Shown here: one piece after another, positions 7,086 through 15,847 of the stretch
Numbering within the stretch: the stretch's first letter is position 1
Layout: the number at the start of each line of letters is the position of its first letter
Origin: Streptomyces narbonensis
GTDB taxonomy: Bacteria > Actinomycetota > Actinomycetes > Streptomycetales > Streptomycetaceae
Direction of reading: 5' to 3'
NCBI RefSeq assembly: GCF_014649015.1
Contig: NZ_BMSF01000005.1
Span: 186,001-250,000, forward strand
Length of the DNA: 64,000 nt
The notes under the pieces: generated by a model
What the model saw: only the letters and a program-made list of their open reading frames with translations
Told to the model about the DNA's origin: nothing
Database searches by the model: none
Position numbers and translations under genes: made by a program

Positions 7086-9740
7086 CTAGCTCAGGAGTGT
7101 GGCTCCGGCCCAGTCGGCGTGGTCGCTGTTGATGCCGTCTCCGGCGTCGGTGGCCTTGAGGGTGAGGGTGGTGACTCCGGTGACGTCGAGGTCGATGGAG
7201 GTGGTGGCGGTGGTGGGGGTCATGGGGGTGGGGGATTCGTAGAGCTTGGTGCCGTCGCCCCAGACCTCGAACGTCACGGTGGCGTTGCTCGTGACCTCGT
7301 CGTCGATGCCGAGGTCGGACTGGAAGCGGGCGTAGCCGCCGTTGAGGTCGTAGGTGATGGTGCTGTTGGCGTGGGTGCCGATGCCCTTCGCGTACGTGGT
7401 CCCGTTGAGCCTGAGGGTGTTGCCCTCGACGCTCTTGTCCTTGTTGATGCTGCCGAAGTCGCTGCGGGCGCTGCTCCAGGTGAGCGAGCTCAGGTCGACC
7501 TGCCGGCCGTCGCCGCCGGTGGAGGCGGTCACGGCGTTGCTCGCGCCGGAGACGTTCCCGGCGGCGTCGACCGCCTTCACCGTGAAGGTGTACGGCGTCC
7601 AGGGCGAGAGGGCCGTGGCGGTGAAGCGGGTGGCCGCACCCGTCGTCGTACCGACGAGAGTGGTGCCGCGGTAGACGTTGTAGCCGGTCACACCCACGTT
7701 GTCGTCCGACGCCGTCCAGGCAAGTTCCACACTGTCCGAGGTCGCGCCGCTCGCAGCCAGGCCGGTCGGCGCCGTGGGAGCGATGGTGTCGCCCGCCGGG
7801 GTCCCGGCGTTCGCGGTCACGGCCGCGCCGGCGGTCACCGGCACCGTCACGTACGAGACGGTCTTGCCGTACAGCGACTTGGTCTGCGCCGCGTGCGGCG
7901 TGCCGTTCACGGTGATCGTGTCGTGGGTGCCGTAGAACTGGGCCTCCCAGTTCACCGTGCCGCCGGAGTTGTTGGTGAGCTTCGACGCCGTCGTACCGGT
8001 GTGCTGGAGCTTCAGGTCGTTGTCCCCGACCTTCAGGTGGTCGATCTTCACCCACGGCGTCTCGGAGGTCAGCCGCGGCACGGTGGCGAGCTTGTCGTTC
8101 GGGGCGTCGGGCTGCACGCCCATCATGCCGTCGATCGTGCTGCTCACCGCGAGGAAGGAGATCTCGGGGTACGTGTTCTTGTCGGCCATGAGCTTCTTGA
8201 GCCAGGCCCAGCCCTCTGCCGGACGGTTGTACTGGTAGAACATCTCGGGCAGGTAGGAGGTCGCCTCGACGTTCAGGTCGTCGTCGTTGGCGGCGATGAA
8301 GTCCAGGTAGCTGTTGGTCCGGGGGCCGTGGTCGCCGAGCCCGGTGAGCATCATCAGGAAGCTGGCCTCGTGACCCCAGCTGCTGTAACCGGTGCCGGCG
8401 GCGTCCTTGCCCCGGACGTACCGGTTGTTCGCCGAGTCCCACCAGTTGTTCTCGAAGTGGGTACGGACCCGCTTGGCGCGTTCCGCCCACGTGGTGCTGC
8501 CGGCGTTGTCACCCCGCGCCTTGAGGATCGCCGAGTACGCCAGCATCGACTGGTACTGGTAGCCGAGGGAGTCGGCGGCCGAGACCAGGTTCTCGTTCGG
8601 GAACTCGAAGAAGGTGGCGGTGTACTCGCCCGGCTGCTTGCGCGAAACGGGCTGCTCGGCGGCCGGGTTGGCGTCGTTCCACTTGACCTCGTGGCCGGCG
8701 AGGAAAGTCCCCATCGTCGAGTCGTAGAACTTCGAGAGGTCAGGGTCGTTGAGCCACGCGGAGTCGCCGGTCCACTGGTACTGCTTGTAGGCCTTCGTCA
8801 TCAGGTTGAAGGGGGAGGGCAGTTCACGGAAGCCGGTGCCGTCGATGTAGTACATCGCGCCGTAGGAGCTGTGCGCCCACAGCGGCCAGCCGTTCTGGCC
8901 CGGATCGTCGGCGTCGGCGGCGAAGGTCTTCATCATGTGGAAGGTCTCCGCGTCCAGGCCGACGGCGTGCGCGCCGTCCGACTGGTGGGAGATGTCGCGG
9001 TTGTAGTACGACTCCCGGTTGGTGTAGGCGCCCCAGTAGCCCGGCTCCACCGTCGGGTGCGAGGCGTTCTTGAGCCGCCACCACTCCGGCTCGTGGCCCA
9101 TCATCGGGTTGCCCGGGTGGAAGGTCATGGCCAGTGCCCGGTTCTTGCCCCAGTTGAAGCCGTCGTTCAGGGCCGCGTTCGGGGACTTGATGCTCAGGCT
9201 GCTGGTCGGCGCTCCCGCGTGCTCCTGGATCGTGATGCGGTCGATCCGCGGGACCTCGCCCGTCGAGGTGGCGGTCAGCTCGATGACGTCGCCGGGCTTG
9301 AGCTGCACCTTGCTCGACGTACGGGTGTCGATGTTCACCGGATCGGTGTGGTCGCGTCCGTAACGGCGTGAAGTGCCCCAGGAATCCACGGTGGTGGAGT
9401 TCACCGTGAGCTTGTAGGTCACGCCGTTCTCGGTCATGCCGTTGTACCGCGTGATGAGGTCGTATGTCCCCGCCGTGCCGGAGAAGGTGGTCCTGGCGGA
9501 GCTCGTCTGGCCCGAAGTGCCCCGGACGTAGGTGACGTTGTCGACCGTCGTTTCGTTCCAGGTGTGGTTCACGGTGTCCGTCGCGAAGTTGGTCAGCGAC
9601 ATGCTCTCGGCTTCGATCACGTACGGGCCCGCTGCCGCACCGGCGGCGGTGGCGGCCATCGCCGGCGCCGGACCGGGTAGGGCGAGCGCGGTGCCGACCA
9701 CTGCGAGCACAGAGGTCAACGCACAGGCAGAACGACGCAT
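7086..9740 (-). CDS. secreted multidomain carbohydrate-active protein: CBM, six-hairpin glycosidase-like core, FN3, NPCBM
   Basis: An 884-residue exported protein. It has a signal peptide at 1-32 (MRRSACALTSVLAVVG...), then a CBM35/CBM6-like beta-sandwich at about 35-170 (YVIEAESMSLTNF...). An alpha-helical region at about 185-640 carries the repeated Trp/Tyr-rich segments typical of (alpha/alpha)6 glycoside hydrolases (EPGYWGAYTNRESYYNRD, ...SWGHEASFLMMLTGLGDHGPR). A fibronectin type III domain follows at about 655-745 (SVELAWTASDDNVGVTGYNV), and a C-terminal NPCBM galactose-binding-like domain at 750-884. It probably degrades a plant or microbial polysaccharide outside the cell; the exact GH family and linkage are not clear. 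The ATG at 9740 has AAGGATC upstream. A palindrome at 9903-9917 may control it. Confidence 0.8.
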   Translation of the reverse strand: MRRSACALTSVLAVVGTALALPGPAPAMAATAAGAAAGPYVIEAESMSLTNFATDTVNHTWNETTVDNVTYVRGTSGQTSSARTTFSGTAGTYDLITRYNGMTENGVTYKLTVNSTTVDSWGTSRRYGRDHTDPVNIDTRTSSKVQLKPGDVIELTATSTGEVPRIDRITIQEHAGAPTSSLSIKSPNAALNDGFNWGKNRALAMTFHPGNPMMGHEPEWWRLKNASHPTVEPGYWGAYTNRESYYNRDISHQSDGAHAVGLDAETFHMMKTFAADADDPGQNGWPLWAHSSYGAMYYIDGTGFRELPSPFNLMTKAYKQYQWTGDSAWLNDPDLSKFYDSTMGTFLAGHEVKWNDANPAAEQPVSRKQPGEYTATFFEFPNENLVSAADSLGYQYQSMLAYSAILKARGDNAGSTTWAERAKRVRTHFENNWWDSANNRYVRGKDAAGTGYSSWGHEASFLMMLTGLGDHGPRTNSYLDFIAANDDDLNVEATSYLPEMFYQYNRPAEGWAWLKKLMADKNTYPEISFLAVSSTIDGMMGVQPDAPNDKLATVPRLTSETPWVKIDHLKVGDNDLKLQHTGTTASKLTNNSGGTVNWEAQFYGTHDTITVNGTPHAAQTKSLYGKTVSYVTVPVTAGAAVTANAGTPAGDTIAPTAPTGLAASGATSDSVELAWTASDDNVGVTGYNVYRGTTLVGTTTGAATRFTATALSPWTPYTFTVKAVDAAGNVSGASNAVTASTGGDGRQVDLSSLTWSSARSDFGSINKDKSVEGNTLRLNGTTYAKGIGTHANSTITYDLNGGYARFQSDLGIDDEVTSNATVTFEVWGDGTKLYESPTPMTPTTATTSIDLDVTGVTTLTLKATDAGDGINSDHADWAGATLLS

Positions 9741-9902
9741 TTGCGGTCGATCCTTTCGGGTGGGGGTGTCCCTCCGGAGAGGGGGATGACGGCCGCCGGA
9801 GCGGCCCTCTTCCGGTGAGGGTGAGGGTGAGGTGAGCTGAGCTGAGCGTGTGAGGTGAGGGGGCAGGGCCGGAACCTCGCGGTGGTCGAGCCTCAACCCC
9901 TG

Positions 9903-9917
9903 TTCAACTGTGTTGAA
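9903..9917. promoter_or_regulatory. candidate operator TTCAAC-TGT-GTTGAA
   Basis: A perfect 6-bp inverted repeat with a 3-bp centre, placed about 163 bp upstream of the secreted glycosidase-like gene (start 9740) in an AT-rich patch. The size and symmetry fit a LacI/ROK/GntR-type sugar regulator, as expected for a carbohydrate-active gene. No such regulator is encoded nearby. Confidence 0.4.
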
Positions 9918-10330
9918 TATTGAGGCTTTTGGCGAAGCCGCTGTCAATACTTCGCACTCGCATCACTTGCGTCGGTCGCGTCAGTAGAGCGGGGAAGTGC
10001 CGACTGGGTCGGCGATGGCCCGGGGGTGCCGAAACTGTGCTGCAAGACCTTGAAGTTCGCATGAAACTGCAGGTAGAGCGCGTTAAGGCGCGCCCTGCCT
10101 CATGATTCCGGCCGTGTGGGAGGCAGTGCTTCCGAGTGCTCCGACGGTGCGCGTGACTGAGCGACCAACTGAAGGGTTTCAATCTTGGATTGACGTGCCT
10201 TCAGAAAAGTTTCACCACCGTATTGCATGCGCAGCTGGGCGTCAGTAGGGTCTCGGCCCGTGAGGGCTCTGCAAAACGCACAAGAATCCACATCGCTGCC
10301 GGTGGTCGACCGCCGCAGGGCATGACAAAG

Positions 10331-10356
10331 CGGCCCGCTCTACGAAGAGCGGACCG
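10331..10356. terminator. hairpin, possible terminator
   Basis: 11-bp arms with one mismatch (10331-10341 and 10346-10356) around an ACGA tetraloop. It lies about 250 bp beyond the stop of the FHA-monooxygenase gene on the minus strand, so it may end that transcript. There is no U-tract. Confidence 0.4.
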
Positions 10357-10609
10357 TGAGACCGGACCTGCGTGGGCGCTCGGAGGGAACCGCCGTAGGA
10401 AACGAGATCGCCATCGACCTCACCTCCGCGCAGCGCGGTCCCAGCACGCGGAGCGCCCCTTCCCGAGGGACGCTCACGCTGACCGCCCGCGCCGCCCGCA
10501 TGCACCCGGTCGAGCACCGAGTCGAGCGAGTGCGCTGAACGCCGCCGCTCAGGCGTGTCACGTCACCGCGGGCTCGGTAGCGATCACGTCACCGCGGGCT
10601 CACACGTGA

Positions 10610-12511
10610 TCACGACGCCGCGCGGGTCCTCGTCGGGTCGGTCTTGGGCGGTGAGTCCTGCTGGTAGAAGATGTCGATGTCCACCTCTTCGCCGCCGACG
10701 GTCAGGGTGTCCCAAGCCCCGCTCTCCCACAGCGTGCGCAGGGTCGAGGAGCCGAGCGTCTCCAGGTGGGTGCGGAGAGTCGGGTCGTCGGGCATGCCGG
10801 GCAGGCGTGGCGCCAGTCGGTCGCGGATCGACCGCAGCCGCTCCATGAGGGCGTCGATGTCCGCGTCCCTGTCGAGGTCCTTCCCCTCGCTCTCCTCGAT
10901 GCTCTGGGCGATCTTCTCCTTGATCGGGCGGCTGACACCGTTCTCGTCGGTGGTGATCATCGTGTTCCACGCGCGGCTCTTGTGCCGGTACTGGAGCATG
11001 GACATCGCCGCTTCGTGCCGTGCGAAGTCGGCGTCGCGGAACGGCCTGCCCGTCCAGGCTCCGTTGAGGGACCGGGCGAGCGAGACCGCCGAGCCCAGGC
11101 CGCTGTTGAGCCCGCGCCCCGGCCAGAAGTGGATCGCGTTCGCGGCGTCGCCGAGGAGGAAGCCGTACGTCCCGGGGGACGACGCCGTGGCGGAGTGGAG
11201 ACGGGTGGTGAAGCGCGGGCGCTGCACCATGTCGAGCCGGAAGGCGGTGACGGCGCTCAGGTCCTGCTCGGCGACGCCGAACAGCGCAAGCCCCTCCAGA
11301 ACCCGCTTCCACAGGGCCGAACCCCTCACCATGGCGGGCAGGAAGAGCGTGCTGTGCGTCGAGCACTGGAAATCACCGTGGCCGTCGCGCCCCATGACGC
11401 ACGGGCGTGAGGCGATGCAGTCCTCGAACACGTGCCGGACCGGGTCGATGCCGACCACTTCCGCGGCCTCGGTGTCCGTGAGCCGCATGTTCAGGAATCC
11501 CTCGCCCCGCAGGGCGTTGAGGAGAAATCGGTTCTGGGCCACGGTCAGCAGGACCGTCATGGGGTCGGTGAGAGCCGACTTCACGCGCAGGCCCAGGACG
11601 ACGTCCTGAATGTGCTGACCGTGCAGCGAGTAGATGGACTTGTCGGCGTTGCCGAACCTGTCGGCGAAGTATTCGCGCGTTCGGGAGCGACCGCCCTCGC
11701 AAATGGCGAGTACGTGATCCCTGGTCTCGGTCTTCTGATGCTCGGCCGCGTCGAATGCGGCGGGGATCAGACGGATGCGATCCGGCTTTTCGTTGGCCAG
11801 GTCGAGGAGCGTGTCCTCGATGTAGGCGATCCGGAGGTTCCTCGGGCTGTAGCCGCGGACCGAGTCGGGGCCGACCGGCCACATCTCGGTGAACGCGTCG
11901 CCACGGAACAGCCGTTCCTGTACCTCCTCGGGGAGGTTCAGATACTGGCGGCTCTGCACCGTGACGACCTGCTGCCGGCGTACGTTGCCCTGGCTTTCGT
12001 CCTTCCAGACGACCTTCGCCCCGTCCTGGGTCCACCGGCCGTCGTAGACGGTGATGGCGACTCGATGCCCCATGAGGTGTTCCAGCAGCAGAGCGAAACC
12101 CAGGCCGACGGGGCCACCGCCCGAAACGGTGACGTTCAGTACCGGCCCCGCCGCCAGGGTCGCCTGGGAGGAGGGGCTGAGCGGGCGCAGCACGGAGAGG
12201 TCGAGGATGGTCTCCATTGCGTCGGCCGCTTCGAAGCGGAACGTCTCGGTGCCTATCTCGATGAGATCCCCGGGCTGCAGCTCGTGCGAGGTCACGCGTG
12301 CGCCGTTCACCCGCGTGCCGTTGATGCTGCCGCTGTCGTACAGCACGAACCCGTGCCCTTCACGGCGCACTTCGGCGTGAGAGCGCGAGACGTTGCCGCC
12401 GACTATCACGATGCTGTTGTCGCCGTTGCGACCCAGGGTGAGCGGTGTGGCGCCGATCGGGAACCGCTGTCCAGAAAGGGAGCCTTGATGGCCGACAAGC
12501 CGAGGAGGCAT
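10610..12511 (-). CDS. FHA domain fused to a FAD-dependent (MICAL-like) monooxygenase
   Basis: 633 residues. Residues 1-95 form a forkhead-associated phosphothreonine-binding domain, with the three hallmark motifs GR (27-28), SRSHAEV (42-48) and NGT (64-66). From about 125 a flavin monooxygenase fold begins: dinucleotide-binding GGGPVG at 131-136, and the FAD ribityl motif GDAANAIHFWPGRGLNSG at 454-471. Its GD...FWPxGxG pattern recalls the MICAL hydroxylase family more than small-molecule hydroxylases. The last 160 residues are helical and charged. Inference: binding to a phosphorylated partner would bring an oxidase to a protein target. There is no signal peptide. No kinase or phosphatase gene is adjacent; the nearest downstream neighbour is remote. 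The reaction is not known. Confidence 0.75.
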   Translation of the reverse strand: MPPRLVGHQGSLSGQRFPIGATPLTLGRNGDNSIVIVGGNVSRSHAEVRREGHGFVLYDSGSINGTRVNGARVTSHELQPGDLIEIGTETFRFEAADAMETILDLSVLRPLSPSSQATLAAGPVLNVTVSGGGPVGLGFALLLEHLMGHRVAITVYDGRWTQDGAKVVWKDESQGNVRRQQVVTVQSRQYLNLPEEVQERLFRGDAFTEMWPVGPDSVRGYSPRNLRIAYIEDTLLDLANEKPDRIRLIPAAFDAAEHQKTETRDHVLAICEGGRSRTREYFADRFGNADKSIYSLHGQHIQDVVLGLRVKSALTDPMTVLLTVAQNRFLLNALRGEGFLNMRLTDTEAAEVVGIDPVRHVFEDCIASRPCVMGRDGHGDFQCSTHSTLFLPAMVRGSALWKRVLEGLALFGVAEQDLSAVTAFRLDMVQRPRFTTRLHSATASSPGTYGFLLGDAANAIHFWPGRGLNSGLGSAVSLARSLNGAWTGRPFRDADFARHEAAMSMLQYRHKSRAWNTMITTDENGVSRPIKEKIAQSIEESEGKDLDRDADIDALMERLRSIRDRLAPRLPGMPDDPTLRTHLETLGSSTLRTLWESGAWDTLTVGGEEVDIDIFYQQDSPPKTDPTRTRAAS

Positions 12512-12793
12512 GGGTCACCCAATTCCATGAGTCACGGATCCGATGACGAATTGCGATACCGGTAACCAGAGAGCAGCACCCTGCATCACACACCGCGAGT
12601 AGCCCGGCACGCAGGGCAATCTTAAAGCGGAGGGGAGGCTGATGAGAAGGCATGCGGACTGACTGATCATCATTCGGAGGTCATTCCGTGAAGATGTAAC
12701 AGTGGGAGCCCGACAGGGACGGCTGAGGTCCATGTGAACTGTGTGCCAGGAATTCTGTGCCCCTGCCGCCGCGGTGATGTCCTGCCCCCGCCG

Positions 12794-13741
12794 TCAGTTG
12801 TGTCCGCCCGATTCGTCGCCTGCCGTCCGGGCCTGCTTGCGGTAGGCCCCCGGCGGGGCTCCGAAGTGTCGTTTGAAGGCTCTGGCGAAGGCGAACTCCG
12901 ACGTGTACCCCGTGCGTTGGGCGACGGTGCTCAGCGGGGTCGACGATCCGTCCAGCAGCCGCGCCGCGGTGGCCATCCGCCAGTTGGTCAGATAGGTCAG
13001 AGGCGGCTCGCCGACCACCGAAGCGAAACGGCGGGCGAACGCCGCGCGGGACAGCCCGGCGTGGGAGCCCAGCGACTCCACGGTCCAGGGACGACCGGGA
13101 TCGTCGTGCATCGCCTTCAAGGCCGGGGCGACTGCCGGGTCGGTCAGTGCGGCGGCCCAGCCCCGGGTCCGCTCCTTCGGCAGGTCGGCGTACCACGAGC
13201 GGAGGATGTACAGCAGCAGCAGGTCGATGAGCGCGGTGACGACCGCGTCCGAACCCGGCTGCGGAACGTGGAACTCGGCGCACAGCTGGTCGACCGCCGA
13301 GCGCAGCACCGGGTGGCGGCCGGGAACCGCGGGGAGGTGGATGACCTCCGGCAGATCGCCGAACAGAGGGTGCGGGCGTTCGACGTCGATCGCGTACGCG
13401 CCGCACACAAGCACCGTGCGTGGCCCTGGTCCGTCAACGGTGACCTGGCCGATCGGCGACGAACGGTCCACGCGCTCCGGTGCGAAGTCCACCGGAGCGC
13501 GGTCCGGCGCGTCGCACAGGGTGTGTCCGCTGCCGCGCCGCAGGAACACGATGTCGCCGGGGCCGAGCGCGAGCGGTCGGCCGTGCGGTGGCAGCAGGTG
13601 GCAGTGCCCTTCCACGACGACATGGAATCCGGCCCCTGAGACGGGTTGGAATGTCAGGGCCCACGGGGCGTGCGCGTCGGTGCGGGTCACCATCGGGCGT
13701 CCCGTGCGCAGGACTTCGAGGGTGTCGCTCAGGATGTCCAT
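12794..13741 (-). CDS. AraC family transcriptional regulator
   Basis: 315 residues. The N-terminal half is a cupin sensor (GRPLALGPGDIVFLRRGSGHTL is the typical cupin turn). The C-terminal 100 residues hold two helix-turn-helix units (WTVESLGSHAGLSRAAFARRF and PLSTVAQRTGYTSEFAFARAF) ending in the AraC signature FKRHFGAPPGAYR. It is divergent from the SDR gene at 13886, with 144 bp between starts, the usual arrangement for a regulator controlling its neighbour. The ligand is likely related to the SDR's substrate but unknown. The 282-bp gap from its 3' end to the FHA gene's start (12512-12793) should hold the FHA gene's promoter. Confidence 0.85.
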   Translation of the reverse strand: MDILSDTLEVLRTGRPMVTRTDAHAPWALTFQPVSGAGFHVVVEGHCHLLPPHGRPLALGPGDIVFLRRGSGHTLCDAPDRAPVDFAPERVDRSSPIGQVTVDGPGPRTVLVCGAYAIDVERPHPLFGDLPEVIHLPAVPGRHPVLRSAVDQLCAEFHVPQPGSDAVVTALIDLLLLYILRSWYADLPKERTRGWAAALTDPAVAPALKAMHDDPGRPWTVESLGSHAGLSRAAFARRFASVVGEPPLTYLTNWRMATAARLLDGSSTPLSTVAQRTGYTSEFAFARAFKRHFGAPPGAYRKQARTAGDESGGHN

Positions 13742-13885
13742 GACGCCACCCTAGTGCTCGCCAAGCGAGACGATGTGACAGGAAATCAAGACTGCAAGTC
13801 ATTCACCGTCTTGATCGTGGGGTCATACGTTCCTGTCATGGCCGTTGCCGCATCTCGGCAACGCATCGACGAAGGAACGGATCCC

Positions 13886-14602
13886 ATGTCTCTGGTCGGC
13901 AAGAAGATCGTGATCATCGGCGGAACCTCCGGCATCGGCTTCGCGGTAGCGCGTCAGGCCGCGGCAGCCGGCGCGGACGTCGTGGTCGCCTCCAGCAATC
14001 AGGACCGCGTGGACGCCGCGACGAAGCGGCTGGGCGAGCAGGCCGAAGGCCGCCGCCTGGACGTCGCCGACGGCGACGCCATCGCTGCGTTCTTCGAGCA
14101 GACGGGGGAGTTCGACCACCTCGTCTACACGGCGGGCGAATCTCTGCTGATCAAGCCGTTGGCCGACACCACCCCGCAGGAGGCCAGAGCCGTCTTCGAG
14201 CGCCGGTTCTGGGGCGCGTTCCTCTCAGCCAAGCACGCCGCACCGCGACTGCGCGACGGCGGCTCGATCACCTTCAGCTCCGGTGTCCTCGCGATCCGCC
14301 CCCTGTCCGGAACCGCGCTCGCCGCAGGTATCACCGGTGGCATCGAGGCCCTGTCCCGGGCACTCGCCGTCGAACTGGCCCCCCTGCGTGTCAACGTGAT
14401 CCAGCCCGGTGTGATCCGCACCGAGCTGTGGGACGGCAGCGTCCCGGACCCGGAGGCCTTCCTTCAGGGCGCCGGATCCGAGCTGCTGACGCGACGTGTC
14501 GGCACTGCCGAGGAAGCCGCGGCGGCCTACCACTTCGTCCTGTCCAACGCCTACGTCACCGGCACCACGCTCGCGATAGACGGCGGCGCGGCACTGGTGT
14601 GA
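13886..14602 (+). CDS. SDR-fold protein lacking the catalytic Tyr-x3-Lys
   Basis: A 238-residue Rossmann protein with NAD(P)-binding GGTSGIG at 12-18 and the usual strand order, including a C-terminal NAYVTGTTLAIDGGAALV. Where classical SDRs have S...YxxxK, this one reads SSGVLAIRPLSGTALAAGI, with neither Tyr nor Lys in place. It may be an atypical SDR with different chemistry, or a binding protein. The start is the ATG at 13886 behind GAAGGAAC; open frame further upstream overlaps the AraC promoter region. Divergent from, and probably regulated by, the AraC gene at 12794-13741. Confidence 0.8.
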   Translation: MSLVGKKIVIIGGTSGIGFAVARQAAAAGADVVVASSNQDRVDAATKRLGEQAEGRRLDVADGDAIAAFFEQTGEFDHLVYTAGESLLIKPLADTTPQEARAVFERRFWGAFLSAKHAAPRLRDGGSITFSSGVLAIRPLSGTALAAGITGGIEALSRALAVELAPLRVNVIQPGVIRTELWDGSVPDPEAFLQGAGSELLTRRVGTAEEAAAAYHFVLSNAYVTGTTLAIDGGAALV

Positions 14603-14657
14603 CACCGGCGCCACGCGCGAGAGCGCGCGGATCGCGGGGGGTGGGCGTCAGGGCCTT

Positions 14658-15626
14658 TCAGGGCAGCGGCGGGGCGCCGGTCGCGGCGAGGGACAGTTCC
14701 CAGAGTCGTGCGGCGGCTTCGGGGGCGATGGCGTAGTCGCGGACGCCGCCGTCGTCCATGGGCTCCTCGGGGGCGGAGACGCGCGCCACGTCGCAGTCCT
14801 CCAGATAGAGCCCGCCGAGTCCGCCGAGGAGGGGCGACGTGGCCGCCCACAGGCCGGTGGCGGCGCCCTGGGAGGGAGTCTTGAAGCCGGCGCCGATCAC
14901 GTTGCCGTGTTCGTCCACCCACCCGCGGTCCATCTGCTCCTCGGAGCTCATCTCCCGCTGGAGGCCGGTGATGATCTTGCCCGGGTGGAGGGCGAACGCT
15001 CGGACGCCGTCATCGCGTCCGAGGGCGTCGAGGTGGACGGCGAACAGGACGTTGGCGGTCTTGGCCTGGCCATAGGCCAGCCACTTGTCGTAGCCGGTAC
15101 GGAAGTGCGGGTCGTGCCAGCGGATGTCGGTCAGGGTGTGTCCGGCGGAGCTGTTGACCACGACGCGCGCGCCCTCCGTCGCGGCCAGGAGCGGGTAGAG
15201 CCCGCTGGTGAGTACGAAGTGCCCGAAGTGGTTGGTGGCGAGCTGGCCCTCCCAGCCGGGCCCGACCCGCCGCTCCGGGGTGGCCATGACGCCCGCGACG
15301 GCCATCAGAAAGTCGAGCCGGTCGAGCCGCTCCCCGATCTGCACGGCGGCGGCGCGCACGCTGCCGAGGTCGGCCAGGTCCATGGCGACGACCTCGCAGC
15401 CCTTCACGTCCTGGAGAGCGCCGCGGGCGATCTCGGGACGGCGCGCCGGAACGACGACGCGGGCCCCGGCGGCCGCCAGGGCCCGCGTCGTCTCCAGCCC
15501 GAGTCCGGAGTATCCCCCGGTGACCAGGGCGGTCGTGCCGGAAAGGTCCAGGCCGGCCATGACGTCCTCGGCGGTCGTGGCGGAGGAGAAGGATGAGCCG
15601 AGCGGCTGCTGATCAGGAGTGGTCAT
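14658..15626 (-). CDS. SDR family NAD(P)-dependent oxidoreductase
   Basis: 322 residues. Cofactor site TGGYSGLG near residue 36, catalytic Ser in VNSSAG and Tyr/Lys in YGQAK, all intact. The long insert after the catalytic serine (HTLTDIRWHDPHFRTGYDKW) and overall layout match the retinol-dehydrogenase/WWOX-like subgroup of bacterial SDRs. The substrate is unknown. The ATG at 15626 lies only 15 bp from a perfect operator-like palindrome (15641-15662) and shows no ribosome site, so the message may be leaderless. It converges on the SDR-fold gene at 13886-14602. Confidence 0.85.
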   Translation of the reverse strand: MTTPDQQPLGSSFSSATTAEDVMAGLDLSGTTALVTGGYSGLGLETTRALAAAGARVVVPARRPEIARGALQDVKGCEVVAMDLADLGSVRAAAVQIGERLDRLDFLMAVAGVMATPERRVGPGWEGQLATNHFGHFVLTSGLYPLLAATEGARVVVNSSAGHTLTDIRWHDPHFRTGYDKWLAYGQAKTANVLFAVHLDALGRDDGVRAFALHPGKIITGLQREMSSEEQMDRGWVDEHGNVIGAGFKTPSQGAATGLWAATSPLLGGLGGLYLEDCDVARVSAPEEPMDDGGVRDYAIAPEAAARLWELSLAATGAPPLP

Positions 15627-15640
15627 GCCGCCGACGCTAC

Positions 15641-15662
15641 GATCTAGAGCGCGGTCTAGATC
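15641..15662. promoter_or_regulatory. TetR-type operator candidate upstream of the SDR gene
   Basis: GATCTAGA-6 bp-TCTAGATC, a perfect 8-bp inverted repeat, 15 bp upstream of the start codon at 15626. CTAGA(N)CG...TCTAG sites of this size are the usual targets of TetR-family repressors in front of oxidoreductase genes. No TetR gene adjoins, so the regulator would act from elsewhere. Confidence 0.55.
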
Positions 15663-15800
15663 AACTCCCGGACTGCGTGGCATGGCCCATCGCGGCGCAC
15701 CAACTGGTCCAGCTCCTCGGCGGATTCGACCCTGAGGCGGTAGATGCCCTGGACGCTCGCCGAACGGACCAGGCGCCCGTCGGGCTATCGCGGGCCGGGC

Positions 15801-15830
15801 CTGCTCGCGGGTACCGGTTCCCGCGAGCAG
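15801..15830 (-). terminator. hairpin terminator of the CAP-domain gene
   Basis: A perfect 11-bp stem (15801-15811 with 15820-15830) with loop TACCGGTT, 18 bp past the stop of the minus-strand gene at 15848. Confidence 0.65.
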
Positions 15831-15847
15831 GGGTCGGGGGCCAGGGC

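Larger units (their letters stand above)
9741..10609. other. 869-bp intergenic region
   Basis: This long gap between two minus-strand genes has visibly lower GC than its surroundings in 9900-10330. It contains a GGTGAG-rich simple stretch (about 9813-9860), the palindrome at 9903-9917, a hairpin at 10331-10356, and a 17-bp direct repeat (10559-10575 and 10585-10601). A 63-codon frame on the minus strand (10100-10291) has no ribosome site and atypical third-position usage; I do not call it a gene. Confidence 0.5.

Noticed and set aside
9813..9860. GGTGAG-rich stretch upstream of the secreted glycosidase-like gene
   Set aside because: Irregular simple sequence without a constant unit; not a true tandem array or a terminal repeat.
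10100..10291. 63-codon minus-strand frame beginning MDSCAFCRALTG
   Set aside because: No ribosome site, poor third-position GC compared with neighbours, and no family recognised; possibly a decayed fragment.
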